Assembly (NCBI RefSeq): GCF_030373445.1
Contig: NZ_JAUCYU010000017.1
Span: forward strand, 1-64,000
Reading direction: 5' to 3'
Origin: Roseovarius sp.
Lineage (GTDB): Bacteria > Pseudomonadota > Alphaproteobacteria > Rhodobacterales > Rhodobacteraceae
Length of the DNA stretch: 64,000 nucleotides
The notes beneath the pieces were generated by a model. It worked only from the letters and a program-made list of their open reading frames with translations, did no database searches and was not told the DNA's origin. Positions 18,294-28,460 of this stretch are shown in pieces (positions within the stretch are counted from its first letter, which is position 1; each line of letters begins with the position of its first letter). A program made the translations under genes and the position numbers.

Positions 18294-19026
18294 ATCGAAG
18301 CCCAGTCGCCCCGTTCAGGTCGCCGAGGCGATCAAGGACTGGGTCGTGGACCAGGGATTGCAGGCCGGCGACCGCCTCCCCGCCGAGGCGGAGCTGATCG
18401 AGCGTTTCGGCATGGCCAAGGGCACCATCCGCGAAGCCATGCGCATCCTCGAGGCACAGGGCCTCATCAAGACACGCACCGGCCCCGGCGGCGGCAGCTT
18501 CATCCACGAGGTCAGCCTCCAGCGGGCAAAAGCGCTACTGGGAAACTACTTTTATTTCAAGGATCTGACCATCGGCGACATCTACCAGCTTCGCCTCGCG
18601 CTGGAGCCGGAGCTTTCGGCTTCGCTGGCCGGAAACCTTGACGAAGAGGTGCTGCAACAGCTCGAATCCCACCTGGCAGACTATGCAGAGCCGGCCGCCA
18701 CGCTGGAAGAGGAACGCCAGCAGCACGTGGCCTCCCTCCGCTTTCACGCCATCCTGGCCGAGCAGGCCGGCAACCCGCTCCTGGGATTCGTGATCGACTT
18801 CATGGTCAACCTGCTGACCGACCTGACCGTCTATCGCCGGCTCTACTCGCCGCCCAACCTCGAGCTATGGAAGCAAGGCCGCGCCCACCAAATCGAACTG
18901 GTGCAGGCCCTCCGTGCCGGCGATGCCGACAGGGCGCGCGCCATCATGTCGGACCACATGCAAACCGCCTGGACCCTGATGCGCAAGCAGGAAGTGGAGA
19001 TGCGGAACCGGTTCATCTCGGAATAG
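18253..19026 (+). CDS. GntR-family (FCD, FadR-like) transcriptional regulator of the peptide-type ABC operon
   Basis: 257-residue regulator. The HTH domain spans about residues 20-85 (PAEAELIERFGMAKGTIREA), and the helical FCD effector domain spans about 105-235, with candidate metal or ligand histidines in SLRFHAILAEQAGN and IMSDHMQTAW. The start is a TTG at 18253, preceded by GAGAGGA, inside the end of the ATPase gene, so it is probably co-transcribed with the transporter. Such a last-gene position suggests feedback control through the two palindromes at 12661-12705. The effector is presumably the imported compound or a breakdown product. Confidence 0.88.
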   Translation: MPPATTPSRRSRAESKPSRPVQVAEAIKDWVVDQGLQAGDRLPAEAELIERFGMAKGTIREAMRILEAQGLIKTRTGPGGGSFIHEVSLQRAKALLGNYFYFKDLTIGDIYQLRLALEPELSASLAGNLDEEVLQQLESHLADYAEPAATLEEERQQHVASLRFHAILAEQAGNPLLGFVIDFMVNLLTDLTVYRRLYSPPNLELWKQGRAHQIELVQALRAGDADRARAIMSDHMQTAWTLMRKQEVEMRNRFISE

Positions 19027-19072
19027 GCCGGCACCACGCCAAACAGTCGCAATCAATAGGAAATTCGTCCGC

Positions 19073-20560
19073 TCAAACCGTCATCGTCGCCGCCACGGCG
19101 CGCTTCCAGCTATCGTACTTGGCCTTGCGCGTCTCCGCCTCCATCCGCGGCTCGAACCGGCGGTCGAGCGCCCATTCGCGGGCGAACCCCTCCTGATCGG
19201 GGTAGATCCCGGCTTTCATCCCGGCCAGCCACGCCGCCCCCAACGCCGTCGTTTCCAGCACTTTCGGCCGGTCCACCGGCGCATCCAGGATGTCGGCCAG
19301 GAACTGCATCGCCCAGTCCGACGCACTCATCCCGCCATCCACGCGCAGCACCTCGCCGGCGCGGTCCTCTGTCCAGTCGGCGGCCATCGCTTCCAGAAGA
19401 TCGCGGGTCTGGAAGCCCACGCTTTCGAGGGCCGCACGGGCAAACTCCGCCGGGCCGGAATTGCGCGAAAGACCGTAAATCGCCCCCCGGCAATCGGCCT
19501 TCCAGTAAGGCGCGCCGAGCCCGGTAAAGGCCGGAACAAGAACGACATTCTGGCCATCATCGGCCCGCTCGGCCAGCGGCTGCGTCTCCGACGCCTCGCG
19601 AATTATCTTCAACCCGTCGCGCAGCCATTGCACCACCGCGCCCGCGATGAAGATCGACCCTTCCAGCGCATAGGTGGGCTTTCCATCGAGCTGGTAGGCA
19701 ATCGTCGTCAGAAGCCGGTTCTTCGACGTCACCGGCTCGTCTCCTGTGTTCATCAACGCGAAACACCCGGTCCCGTAGGTCGATTTCAGCATGCCCGGCG
19801 AAAAGCACGCCTGCCCCACCGTCGCCGCCTGCTGGTCACCTGCGACGCCGAGAATGGGGATTTCGCGGCCGAACAGGTCGGACCGGGTCTTGCCGAAATC
19901 ATCGGCGCTGTCCCTGACCTCGGGCAGCATGTCCATCGGGATATCGAGCAGGTCGCAGATCGACTGACTCCACCGGCCCTTTCGAATGTCATAGAGCAGC
20001 GTCCGCGCAGCGTTGGTGGCGTCGGTCGCGTGCACCTCGCCGCCCGTCAGCTTCCAGATGAGATAGCAATCCACGGTGCCGAAAAGCAGTTCGCCCTTCT
20101 TTGCCCGCGCCCTTGCGCCGTCGACGTTATCGAGGATCCAGGCCAGTTTCGTGCCCGAAAAATAAGGGTCGAGCAGAAGCCCCGTCCGCTCGGAGATCAT
20201 GTTTTCGTGGCCCGCCTCGCGGAGCCTTTCGCAGGTGTCGGCGGTGCGGCGGTCCTGCCAGACGATGGCGCGGTGCACCGGCTCGCCAGTCTCGCGGTCC
20301 CAGACCAGCGTCGTTTCGCGCTGGTTGGTGATGCCGATGGCGGCAATGTCGGCGGTGCGGATGCCGGCGCGCTCGATCACCTCGCGGCAGGTTCCGGCGG
20401 TCGTCGCCCACAGGTCGGCAGGGTCATGCTCGACCCAGCCGGAGGCCGGGAAATGCTGTTCAAACTCCTCCTGCGCGGTGGCGCGGATGCGCATCTCGCG
20501 GTCGAAAAGGATCGCGCGGCTGGAGGTGGTACCCTGGTCGATGGCAAGGATATGGGTCAT
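19073..20560 (-). CDS. glpK: Glycerol kinase
   Basis: 495-residue FGGY-family kinase of the normal length. It starts MTHILAIDQGTTSSRAILFD (phosphate-binding loop) and has GWVEHDPADLW, GITNQRETTLVWDRETGEPV, DPYFSGTKLAWILDNV, GVAGDQQAATVGQACF and the ADP-binding DGGMSASDWAMQF. It phosphorylates glycerol to sn-glycerol 3-phosphate. It is the last gene of the glp cluster, 88 nt after glpV and separated from it by a strong hairpin, so it may be expressed at a lower level or from its own promoter. The product is the substrate of GlpD, encoded at the other end of the cluster. Confidence 0.97.
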   Translation of the reverse strand: MTHILAIDQGTTSSRAILFDREMRIRATAQEEFEQHFPASGWVEHDPADLWATTAGTCREVIERAGIRTADIAAIGITNQRETTLVWDRETGEPVHRAIVWQDRRTADTCERLREAGHENMISERTGLLLDPYFSGTKLAWILDNVDGARARAKKGELLFGTVDCYLIWKLTGGEVHATDATNAARTLLYDIRKGRWSQSICDLLDIPMDMLPEVRDSADDFGKTRSDLFGREIPILGVAGDQQAATVGQACFSPGMLKSTYGTGCFALMNTGDEPVTSKNRLLTTIAYQLDGKPTYALEGSIFIAGAVVQWLRDGLKIIREASETQPLAERADDGQNVVLVPAFTGLGAPYWKADCRGAIYGLSRNSGPAEFARAALESVGFQTRDLLEAMAADWTEDRAGEVLRVDGGMSASDWAMQFLADILDAPVDRPKVLETTALGAAWLAGMKAGIYPDQEGFAREWALDRRFEPRMEAETRKAKYDSWKRAVAATMTV

Positions 20561-20618
20561 GGCGTTCTGTCGCGTTCGTGAATTCTGAAGGTAGCGGATG
20601 GATCGCCAAGGGGAAAGC

Positions 20619-20640
20619 GCCGGGGCCCGGGGGCCCCGGC
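20619..20640 (-). terminator. Hairpin after glpV
   Basis: GCCGGGGCC / GGCCCCGGC, a 9-base perfect stem with a 4-nt loop, beginning 8 nt after the glpV stop and 58 nt before glpK. It lacks a clear U-run, so it may be a partial terminator or an RNA-protecting hairpin. Confidence 0.5.
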
Positions 20641-20648
20641 TGCCCGGC

Positions 20649-22376
20649 TCATTCCTGCCAGGACTTGATCAGCTCGTCATAGGAGACCGTCTGCGGCTCT
20701 TCTTCCTCGTTCTCGAGGGCCGCTTTCGGGGCGCCCGGCTGGCTCAGCCAGTGCTCGGGGTCCATCTCCTCGTTCATCTTCGGACCGAGGTCACCCTGCA
20801 CACCGGCGCGTTCCAGGCGCTCCAGCACACGTTCCTGATCGGCGCAGAGGCTGTCGAGCGCTTCCTTGGGCGTCTTGGCCCCCGACATCGCGTCGCCGAT
20901 ATTCTGCCACCAGAGCTGTGCCAGCTTGGGATAATCCGGCACGTTGGTGCCCGTGGGCGACCAGCGCACGCGGGCGGGAGACCGATAGAATTCCACCAGG
21001 CCGCCCAGCTTGGGCGCGCGGTCGGTGAAGCTCTGGTCGTTGATGGTCGACTCGCGGATGAATGTCAGGCCGACATGGCTTTTCTTCACGTCCACCGTCT
21101 TGGAGGTGACGAACTGGGCGTAGAGCCAAGCCGCCTTGGCGCGGTCGACAGGTGTGGATTCCATCAGCGTCCACGACCCCGCATCCTGGTAGCCGACCTT
21201 CATGCCGTCTTCCCAGTAGGCGCCGTGCGGCGAGGGGGCCATGCGCCACTTCGGCGTGCCGTCGTCATTCAGCACGGCCTCGGCCCCGTCACCCACCATG
21301 GCGGCGGTGAAGGCGGTGTACCAGAACATCTGCTGAGCCACTGCCCCCTGCGCCGGCACCGGCCCGGCCTCGGAGAAGGTCATGCCCGCAGCCGCCGGCG
21401 GCGAGTATTTCTCCAGCCATTCGATGGCCTTGGTCACGGCGTAGACGGCGGCCGGGCTGTTGGTGGCCCCGCCCCGCGCGACACAGGAGCCGACGGGCTG
21501 GCTGTTCTCGTTCACCCGGATGCCCCATTCGTCGACCGGCAGGCCGTTGGGTTCACCCTTGTCGCCCATGCCGGCCATCGACATCCACGCATCTGTGTAG
21601 CGCCAGCCAAGCGAGGGGTCTTTCTTGCCGTAGTCCATGTTGCCATAGACTTCCTCGTCGACACCCATATGGCTGAGGTCGCGTCCGGTGAAGAACTCGG
21701 CGATATCCTCGTAGGCCGTCCAGTTGACCGGAACGCCTAGGTCGTAGCCGTACTCTTCCTTGAAGTCGGCGCGGTTCTTCTCGTCCTGGAACCAGTCATA
21801 GCGGAACCAGTAGAGGTTGGCGAACTGCTGGTCCGGAAGCTGGTAAAGCTTGTCGTCCGGCCCGGTGGTGAAGGACGTGCCGATGAAGTCGTCGATGTCG
21901 AGGTTCGGGTTGGTCACGTCCGCCCCTTCGCCCGCCATCCAGTCGGTCAGGTTGCGGGCCTGCTGATACCGCCAATGGGTGCCGATCAGGTCGCTGTCGT
22001 TGATGTAGGCATCGTAGATGTTCTGGCCCGACTGCATCTGTGTCTGCAGCTTCTCGACCACGTCGCCCTCGCCGATCAGGTCGTGGGTGACGTTGATCCC
22101 GGTGATCGCGCTGAACGCAGGCGCAAGCACCTTGGATTCATACTCGTGGGTCGCAATGGTTTCCGAGACCACCTTGATATCCATGCCCTTGAATGGCTCG
22201 GCGGCGTCGATGAACCATTGCATCTCCTCCTCCTGGGCCGCGCGGTCGAGCGAGGAGAGGCCGTCGATCTCGGAATCGAGAAACTCGTTCGCCTCCTCCA
22301 TTCCGGCGATGGCCGCCCCGCCGGTCAGGCAGAGCGCCGTGGCCAGCGCGGTGGTCGTTCGTAAGGTCAAGTTCAT
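20649..22376 (-). CDS. glpV: Glycerol ABC transporter substrate-binding protein
   Basis: 575-residue periplasmic protein, larger than usual sugar-binding proteins but as expected for the GlpV group. The ATG at 22376 is preceded by GGGAGGAACAC and begins a signal peptide (RTTTALATALCLTGGAAIAG). The mature protein has many Trp/Tyr residues, as in WRYQQARNLTDWMAGEGADV. From known rhizobial systems, GlpV captures glycerol for the GlpSTPQU complex. It is preceded by glpU (79 nt gap) and followed by a hairpin and glpK. Confidence 0.88.
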   Translation of the reverse strand: MNLTLRTTTALATALCLTGGAAIAGMEEANEFLDSEIDGLSSLDRAAQEEEMQWFIDAAEPFKGMDIKVVSETIATHEYESKVLAPAFSAITGINVTHDLIGEGDVVEKLQTQMQSGQNIYDAYINDSDLIGTHWRYQQARNLTDWMAGEGADVTNPNLDIDDFIGTSFTTGPDDKLYQLPDQQFANLYWFRYDWFQDEKNRADFKEEYGYDLGVPVNWTAYEDIAEFFTGRDLSHMGVDEEVYGNMDYGKKDPSLGWRYTDAWMSMAGMGDKGEPNGLPVDEWGIRVNENSQPVGSCVARGGATNSPAAVYAVTKAIEWLEKYSPPAAAGMTFSEAGPVPAQGAVAQQMFWYTAFTAAMVGDGAEAVLNDDGTPKWRMAPSPHGAYWEDGMKVGYQDAGSWTLMESTPVDRAKAAWLYAQFVTSKTVDVKKSHVGLTFIRESTINDQSFTDRAPKLGGLVEFYRSPARVRWSPTGTNVPDYPKLAQLWWQNIGDAMSGAKTPKEALDSLCADQERVLERLERAGVQGDLGPKMNEEMDPEHWLSQPGAPKAALENEEEEPQTVSYDELIKSWQE

Positions 22377-22455
22377 GTGTTCCTCCCATGTTGTCGAACT
22401 TGGTCGTCTTGAAGCGGCCCCGCCTCCTCTGCGCGGGCCCGCCGGTTTCGCATAG

Positions 22456-22728
22456 CTACACCCAGCGGAACACCGCGGCGGCATAGGCAAGGCAAACGAT
22501 GAGCGCATAAGGTTGGTTGGTGCCAATAAGGCCCAGCCACGCGATGTTGATGAAGGCCGACCCGAGCAGCGTGATGAACAGCCGATCGCCGCGGGTCGTC
22601 TCGATCCGCAGCACGCCACGCCGCGGGGTTTCGGGGTAGCGCGCCGCGAGGATCGTGAAGACCACCAGCAGCAGTCCGATGATCCCGAAGAAGGCGGCGG
22701 TCGGCCATGTCCATGCCATCCAGGTCAT
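22456..22728 (-). CDS. glpU: Small integral membrane protein of the glycerol ABC transporter (DUF2160)
   Basis: 90-residue protein with two or three hydrophobic segments (about residues 9-30, 50-67 and 70-87). It is rich in Trp near the start (MTWMAWTWPTAAFFGIIGLL) and ends AYAAAVFRWV. It matches the DUF2160 family, found as GlpU between the permease and binding-protein genes of the rhizobial/roseobacter glycerol importer. Its molecular role in the transporter is not known. It lies 12 nt downstream of glpQ and 79 nt upstream of glpV. Confidence 0.85.
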   Translation of the reverse strand: MTWMAWTWPTAAFFGIIGLLLVVFTILAARYPETPRRGVLRIETTRGDRLFITLLGSAFINIAWLGLIGTNQPYALIVCLAYAAAVFRWV

Positions 22729-22740
22729 GCGACGTCTCCC

Positions 22741-23604
<864 letters not shown>

Positions 23605-23607
23605 CGC

Positions 23608-24483
23608 TCAGCTCCCTTCCTTGTCGAGATTCGTCATGACCGTGTAGAACACCCAGCTGATCAGCAGGATCACGAGGAAATACATGATCGAGAAGGCCGC
23701 GGCGGGGCCGAGGTCGAACTGGCCAAGCGCCATCTTCACGAGGTCGATCGACAAGAACGTGGTGGCGTTGCCCGGCCCCCCGCCGGTGACCACGAAGGGC
23801 TCGGTATAGATCTTGAAGCTGTCCATGAAGCGCAGCAGGATCGCGATGGTCAGAACCCCGCGCATCTTCGGCAGCTCGATATAGCGGAACACCTTCCAGC
23901 GGCTTGCCTGGTCGATCTTGGCGGCCTGGTAATAGGCGTCGGGGATCGAGACCAGCCCGGCATAGGCCAGCAGCGCCACCAGAGAGGTCCAGTGCCAGAC
24001 ATCCATGATGATGACCGTGGCCCAGGCATCGAAGATGTCCTGCGTGTAGTTGTAGCTGAACCCGAGCTGGTCGAGCGTATGGCCCAGCAACCCGATATCG
24101 ACGCGGCCGAAGATCTGCCAGATCGTGCCGACCACGTTCCACGGAATGAGCAGCGGAAGTGACATCAGCACGAGGCAGACGGACACCCAGACGCCCTTGC
24201 GCGGCATGTTGAGCGCTACGAAGATGCCAAGTGGCACCTCGATGGCGAGGATGATGGCCGAGAAGACGAGTTGCCGCTGCAGCGCGTCCCACATCCGGTC
24301 GCTTTCGAGCAGTTCGCGGAACCACATCAGCTTGTCGTCGAGCGGGAAGAACTCGCCCGCGAACGTGTCCTGCACGGCATAGTTCACCACGGTCATCAGC
24401 GGGATGACCGCCGAGAAGGCCACCAGAACCAGCACCGGCAGAACGAAGAGCCATCCCTTCTGGTTGACGGTCTTTTCCTGCAT
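23608..24483 (-). CDS. glpP: Glycerol ABC transporter permease
   Basis: 291-residue MalF-type permease with six predicted helices. The coupling segment reads SIPDAYYQAAKIDQASRWKV, corresponding to the EAA loop. The start is the ATG at 24483, directly after a GTG that overlaps the glpT stop; either gives tight translational coupling. It forms the inner-membrane channel with GlpQ, energised by GlpS and GlpT. Confidence 0.9.
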   Translation of the reverse strand: MQEKTVNQKGWLFVLPVLVLVAFSAVIPLMTVVNYAVQDTFAGEFFPLDDKLMWFRELLESDRMWDALQRQLVFSAIILAIEVPLGIFVALNMPRKGVWVSVCLVLMSLPLLIPWNVVGTIWQIFGRVDIGLLGHTLDQLGFSYNYTQDIFDAWATVIIMDVWHWTSLVALLAYAGLVSIPDAYYQAAKIDQASRWKVFRYIELPKMRGVLTIAILLRFMDSFKIYTEPFVVTGGGPGNATTFLSIDLVKMALGQFDLGPAAAFSIMYFLVILLISWVFYTVMTNLDKEGS

Positions 24484-25574
24484 CACGCGGCCCTTCCCTG
24501 GCTGCCCTCGGGCGCGACGCGCCAGTCATCGGCATAGACGTTGACGCCCCGGGGCTCGAACTCGATGCGGGTCATGTCCGGCCCGATCTCGGTGCCTTCA
24601 CCGGCGATGATGTTGATCTCGGTACCGAAACACTCGGCGCGCACGATCTTGTGGCGGCCAACATCCTCGACCCGGCGGATCTTGACGGGCAGACCGCCAC
24701 TGTCGGACAGGCGCACGAATTCCGGCCGGACGCCGAGCGCCACCTGGCCCGACGGTGCACCATAGGCGTTTGCCAATTGGATCTCCGTGCCGTTGACGTA
24801 AGCCCGATTCCCCTCGACCTTTGCCGGCAGCACGTTCATGCCCGGCGAACCGATGAAATAGCCCACGAATGTGTGCTCGGGCGTCTCGAACAGTTCTTCC
24901 GGCGTCCCGATCTGGATCACCCGTCCGTCATGCATCACCACCACCTTGTCGGCGAAGGTCAGTGCCTCGGTCTGGTCGTGGGTGACATAGATCATGGTGT
25001 GTCCGAACTGCCGGTGCAGTTGCTTGAGCTGGGTGCGCAGTTCCCATTTCATGTGGGGGTCGATCACGGTCAGCGGCTCATCGAACAAGAGCGCATTGAC
25101 GTCCTCCCGCACCATGCCGCGGCCGAGGCTGATCTTCTGCTTGGCATCCGCCGTGAGACCTTGGGCCTTGCGGTCGAGCGTGTCCTCCATGCCGATCATC
25201 CGGGCAATCTCCTGCACGCGAGATGCCACGTAACTGGCTTCGGCACCGCGATTTTTCAGCGGGAAGGCAAGGTTCTCGCGCACGGTCATGGTGTCGTAGA
25301 CCACGGGGAACTGGAACACCTGAGCGATGTTGCGTTCGGCCGTCGGCGCATGGGTCACGTCCTTGTCGTCGAACAGGATTCGCCCCTGGCTCGGCTCCAG
25401 CAGGCCCGAGATGATGTTGAGCAGGGTGGACTTGCCACAGCCCGAAGCGCCGAGCAGCGCGTATGCCTCGCCATCGTTCCAGTCGTGGTTCAGCTCCTTC
25501 AGAGCGTAATCGTCCGGGCCGCCGGGGTTGGGCAGGTAGGAATGGGCGAGGTTGTCGAGCGTGATCTTTGCCAT
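24483..25574 (-). CDS. glpT: Glycerol ABC transporter ATP-binding protein
   Basis: 363-residue MalK-type ATPase with Walker A LLGASGCGKSTLLNI, Walker B NALLFDEPLTVIDPHMK, H-loop YVTHDQTEAL and a C-terminal OB-like regulatory domain (about residues 235-350). The signature motif is degenerate: SLGRGMVRED appears where LSGGQ is expected, a feature I recall for one of the two ATPases of this transporter group. Together with GlpS it would form a heterodimer with one canonical and one degenerate site. It is 12 nt downstream of glpS. Confidence 0.9.
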   Translation of the reverse strand: MAKITLDNLAHSYLPNPGGPDDYALKELNHDWNDGEAYALLGASGCGKSTLLNIISGLLEPSQGRILFDDKDVTHAPTAERNIAQVFQFPVVYDTMTVRENLAFPLKNRGAEASYVASRVQEIARMIGMEDTLDRKAQGLTADAKQKISLGRGMVREDVNALLFDEPLTVIDPHMKWELRTQLKQLHRQFGHTMIYVTHDQTEALTFADKVVVMHDGRVIQIGTPEELFETPEHTFVGYFIGSPGMNVLPAKVEGNRAYVNGTEIQLANAYGAPSGQVALGVRPEFVRLSDSGGLPVKIRRVEDVGRHKIVRAECFGTEINIIAGEGTEIGPDMTRIEFEPRGVNVYADDWRVAPEGSQGRAA

Positions 25575-25586
25575 GTCTCTCTCCTC

Positions 25587-26675
25587 TCACGCGGCCTGGG
25601 CATAGGCGGCGGGGGCGACAAGCTCTCCGCCCTCGCTGAAAACGTAAACGTGCCGCGGCTCAAGATAGACTTTCAGTCCCTCGCCCAGCGTGATGTCGTG
25701 CACCCCGTGGATCAGCCCGACCCAGCGCTCGCCATGGTGATCGAGGTGGATGAAGGTTTCCGAGCCGGTGATCTCGGTCACCTCGAGGCGCGTCGAGAAT
25801 TCGAGCGCGTCGGCGGCCTCTGTACGGATATCAAGGTGATTGGGGCGGAACCCGGCGATATAGCGGCCATCCTGCAGTTGGGCCAGCTTGCCCGTCGCGC
25901 TGGCCGACTGCCCTTCGCCGAACATGATCCGGTTACCGGTCTTGGATATCTGAAGGAAATTCATCGGCGGGTCGGAAAAGACGCGCGCGGTTTCCATGTC
26001 GACGGGCCGCCGGTAGACCTCCGGCGTCGGCCCGAACTGGGTGACGCGCCCTTCCCACAACGTCGCGGTATTGCCGCCAAGCAGCAGCGCCTCCTCGGGT
26101 TCGGTAGTGGCGTAGACGAAGATCGAGCCGGATTCCTCGAAGATCTTGGGAATTTCCTGCCGCAACTCCTCGCGCAGCTTGTAATCGAGGTTGGCCAACG
26201 GCTCGTCGAGCAGCACGAGGCCCGCGTTCTTGACCAGCGCCCGCGCGAGTGCACAGCGCTGTTGCTGACCGCCCGACAGCTCGAGCGGCTTGCGGTCGAG
26301 AAAGGGGCCGAGCTTCATCAGGTCTGCCGTCTTGCGCACCGCGGCATCGATCTCGCTGGCCGGTATCTTCTTCAGCCGCATGGGAGAGGCGATGTTTTCA
26401 TAGACGGACATCGAGGGATAGTTGATGAACTGCTGGTAGACCATGGCAACGCCACGATCCTGCACGCGCTTGCCGGTCACGTCTTCGCCGTCCCACAGGA
26501 TGCGGCCCGTCCACGGTGCGTCGAGCCCGGCCATCAGCCGCATCAACGATGTCTTGCCCGCCAGTGTCGGCCCGAGCAGGACATTCATCGTGCCCTTCTC
26601 GAGCGTCAGGTCGGTGGGGTGGATATGCACCTGCCCCTCGACTTGCTTCGACACGTTTTCCAGAACCAGGGTCAT
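25587..26675 (-). CDS. glpS: Glycerol ABC transporter ATP-binding protein
   Basis: 362-residue MalK-type ATPase starting MTLVLENVSKQVEGQVHIHP. The signature ELSGGQQQRCALARAL and Walker B GLVLLDEPLANLD are canonical. The P-loop reads LLGPTLAGKTSLMRLMAG, with Leu-Ala in place of the usual Gly residues, and the H-loop region reads VYATTEPEEALLLGG, where the expected histidine is replaced by threonine. So GlpS supplies a good signature but altered nucleotide-site residues, complementary to GlpT, whose signature is degenerate. The ATG at 26675 lies 16 nt after the glpD stop. Confidence 0.9.
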   Translation of the reverse strand: MTLVLENVSKQVEGQVHIHPTDLTLEKGTMNVLLGPTLAGKTSLMRLMAGLDAPWTGRILWDGEDVTGKRVQDRGVAMVYQQFINYPSMSVYENIASPMRLKKIPASEIDAAVRKTADLMKLGPFLDRKPLELSGGQQQRCALARALVKNAGLVLLDEPLANLDYKLREELRQEIPKIFEESGSIFVYATTEPEEALLLGGNTATLWEGRVTQFGPTPEVYRRPVDMETARVFSDPPMNFLQISKTGNRIMFGEGQSASATGKLAQLQDGRYIAGFRPNHLDIRTEAADALEFSTRLEVTEITGSETFIHLDHHGERWVGLIHGVHDITLGEGLKVYLEPRHVYVFSEGGELVAPAAYAQAA

Positions 26676-26691
26676 CGGGCGTCCTTGTGTT

Positions 26692-28296
26692 TCATTCCGC
26701 GGCTTTCGCAGCATTGGTCTGGGGCCGGGCGTCGCGCATCCACCGGTCGAGCGTGGCCACCTCCTCGGACGTCATGCGCAGGCCAAGCTTGGACCGGCGC
26801 CAGACAACGTCCTCGGCCTCGCGGGCATATTCCTTGTCCATCAGCCAGCGCACCTCCCGCTCGGTGAGCGTGGCACCGAAATCGCGGCCGAGGTCTTCGG
26901 GCGATGTCGCGTCAGCGAGGATGCCGTCCGCCTCTTTGCCGTAGGCGCGCACCAGCCGGCGGGCCCAGAACTCCGACAGGAAAGGATAGGCCGCGCGCAG
27001 GTCGGCCACCACCTGTTCGACTGCGCTCACCTCGAAGTCTCCGCCCGGCAAGGGGGCACCGGCCGTCCAGGGGCCGATCAGGGCAGGGAAGAAGGGCGCA
27101 AGCTGCTCCATCGCGCTTTCGGCGAGACGACGATAAGTGGTGATCTTTCCACCGAAGACGTTGAGCAGGGGCGCCCCGTTGTCGTCGACCTTCAGCACGT
27201 AGTCGCGCGTGGCGGCGGTGGCCGATTTCGCCCCGTCATCGTGCAGCGGGCGGACGCCGGAATAGGTCCAGACGATATCCTCACGGGTCACCGGGCGTTC
27301 GAAATACTCCGATGCGAAGGCGCAGAGATAGTCCTGCTCCTCGGGTGTGCAGACAGGTTTTTCCGAGGGGTCGCCATGGTCGGCATCGGTCGTGCCGATC
27401 AGGGTGAAGTCGGTCTCGTAGGGGATGGCGAAAATGATCCGGCCGTCCTTCCCCTGGAAGAAATAGCACTTGTCGTGATCGTATAGCTTGCGGGTCACGA
27501 TATGGCTGCCGCGCACCAGCCGCACGCCTTCGGTGCTGTTGACCGTGGCGACCTCCTGTATGACCTTCCCCACCCAGGGCCCGCCGGCGTTGACGAGGGC
27601 GCGGGCATGGCGTGTCTCGCGCTCGCCGCTGTCGCTGTCTTCCAGCGTGATGGCCCAGAACTCGCCCTCGCGCCGGGCCTCGACCACCTTCGTGCGCGTC
27701 AGGATTTCCGCCCCCATCTTCGCCGCGTCGCGCGCGTTGAGAACGACAAGGCGGGAATCCTCGACCCAGCAATCTGAATACTCGTAGGCACGCCGGAACT
27801 TCTGCTTGAGCGGCGCCCCCTCCGGCGTGCCATCGAGGCTCAGCCGTGTCGTGCCGGGCAGGATCTTCCGGCCGCCCATCGTGTCATAAAGGAAGAGGCC
27901 CAACCGGATCAGCCACGCGGGGCGGCGCCCCTTCATCCACGGCAGGAAAGTTTCGAGAACTTTCGAGGTCGGTGTGCCGCTTTCGAACCGCATGTCCTTG
28001 TGCCAGGGCAGCACGAAACGCAATGGCCAGCTGATATGCGGCATCGCACGCAACAGGGTTTCGCGTTCGACCAGTGCCTCGCGCACCAGCCGGAACTCGA
28101 AGAACTCAAGGTAGCGCAGGCCGCCATGGAAAAGCTTGGTCGAGGCAGAGGAGGTTGCGGAAGCCAGGTCGTTCATCTCGGCCAGCGTGACCGTCAGGCC
28201 CCGGCCGGCCGCATCCCGTGCGATCCCGCATCCGTTGATCCCCCCGCCTATGACGAAAAGATCGCGCACGTCAGCATGGTGCGGCCCTGATTCCAA
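26692..28296 (-). CDS. glpD: Aerobic glycerol-3-phosphate dehydrogenase
   Basis: 534-residue flavoprotein that oxidises glycerol 3-phosphate to dihydroxyacetone phosphate and passes electrons to the quinone pool at the membrane. The N-terminal FAD motif is DLFVIGGGINGCGIARDAAG, followed by TSSASTKLFHGGLRYLEFFE. Conserved substrate-domain parts are SGVRPLHDDGA and VFGGKITTYRRLAE. The start is the TTG at 28296, preceded by GGAGGAAACCG; no ATG exists before the FAD motif. It is the first gene of the glycerol operon and divergent from glpR across 164 nt. Confidence 0.94.
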   Translation of the reverse strand: MESGPHHADVRDLFVIGGGINGCGIARDAAGRGLTVTLAEMNDLASATSSASTKLFHGGLRYLEFFEFRLVREALVERETLLRAMPHISWPLRFVLPWHKDMRFESGTPTSKVLETFLPWMKGRRPAWLIRLGLFLYDTMGGRKILPGTTRLSLDGTPEGAPLKQKFRRAYEYSDCWVEDSRLVVLNARDAAKMGAEILTRTKVVEARREGEFWAITLEDSDSGERETRHARALVNAGGPWVGKVIQEVATVNSTEGVRLVRGSHIVTRKLYDHDKCYFFQGKDGRIIFAIPYETDFTLIGTTDADHGDPSEKPVCTPEEQDYLCAFASEYFERPVTREDIVWTYSGVRPLHDDGAKSATAATRDYVLKVDDNGAPLLNVFGGKITTYRRLAESAMEQLAPFFPALIGPWTAGAPLPGGDFEVSAVEQVVADLRAAYPFLSEFWARRLVRAYGKEADGILADATSPEDLGRDFGATLTEREVRWLMDKEYAREAEDVVWRRSKLGLRMTSEEVATLDRWMRDARPQTNAAKAAE

Positions 28297-28323
28297 TTTC
28301 GGTTTCCTCCCCGAATTCGACCT

Positions 28324-28403
28324 GAACGAACCATAGTGATGCGCGATATGTCAATTTATATTTTCGTTTATGTTCGGAATCGCAGGTGCTAAGCATTCGT
28401 TCC
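28324..28403. promoter_or_regulatory. Divergent glpD/glpR promoter with candidate GlpR half-sites
   Basis: An AT-rich stretch holds two near-direct repeats, TTTATATTTTCG (28355-28366) and TTTATGTTCG (28367-28376). TATGTTCG at 28369-28376 equals the half-site of the E. coli GlpR consensus (WATGTTCG). Further TTCGTT-type elements are GAACGAAC (28324-28331, reverse orientation) and ATTCGTTCC (28395-28403). Together they form a plausible operator set for both genes. Confidence 0.45.
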
Positions 28404-28460
28404 AAAGGGATACGCACATCATCGCCGACCGTCGGCCGAGCGGCACAGGAGGACAGGCCC

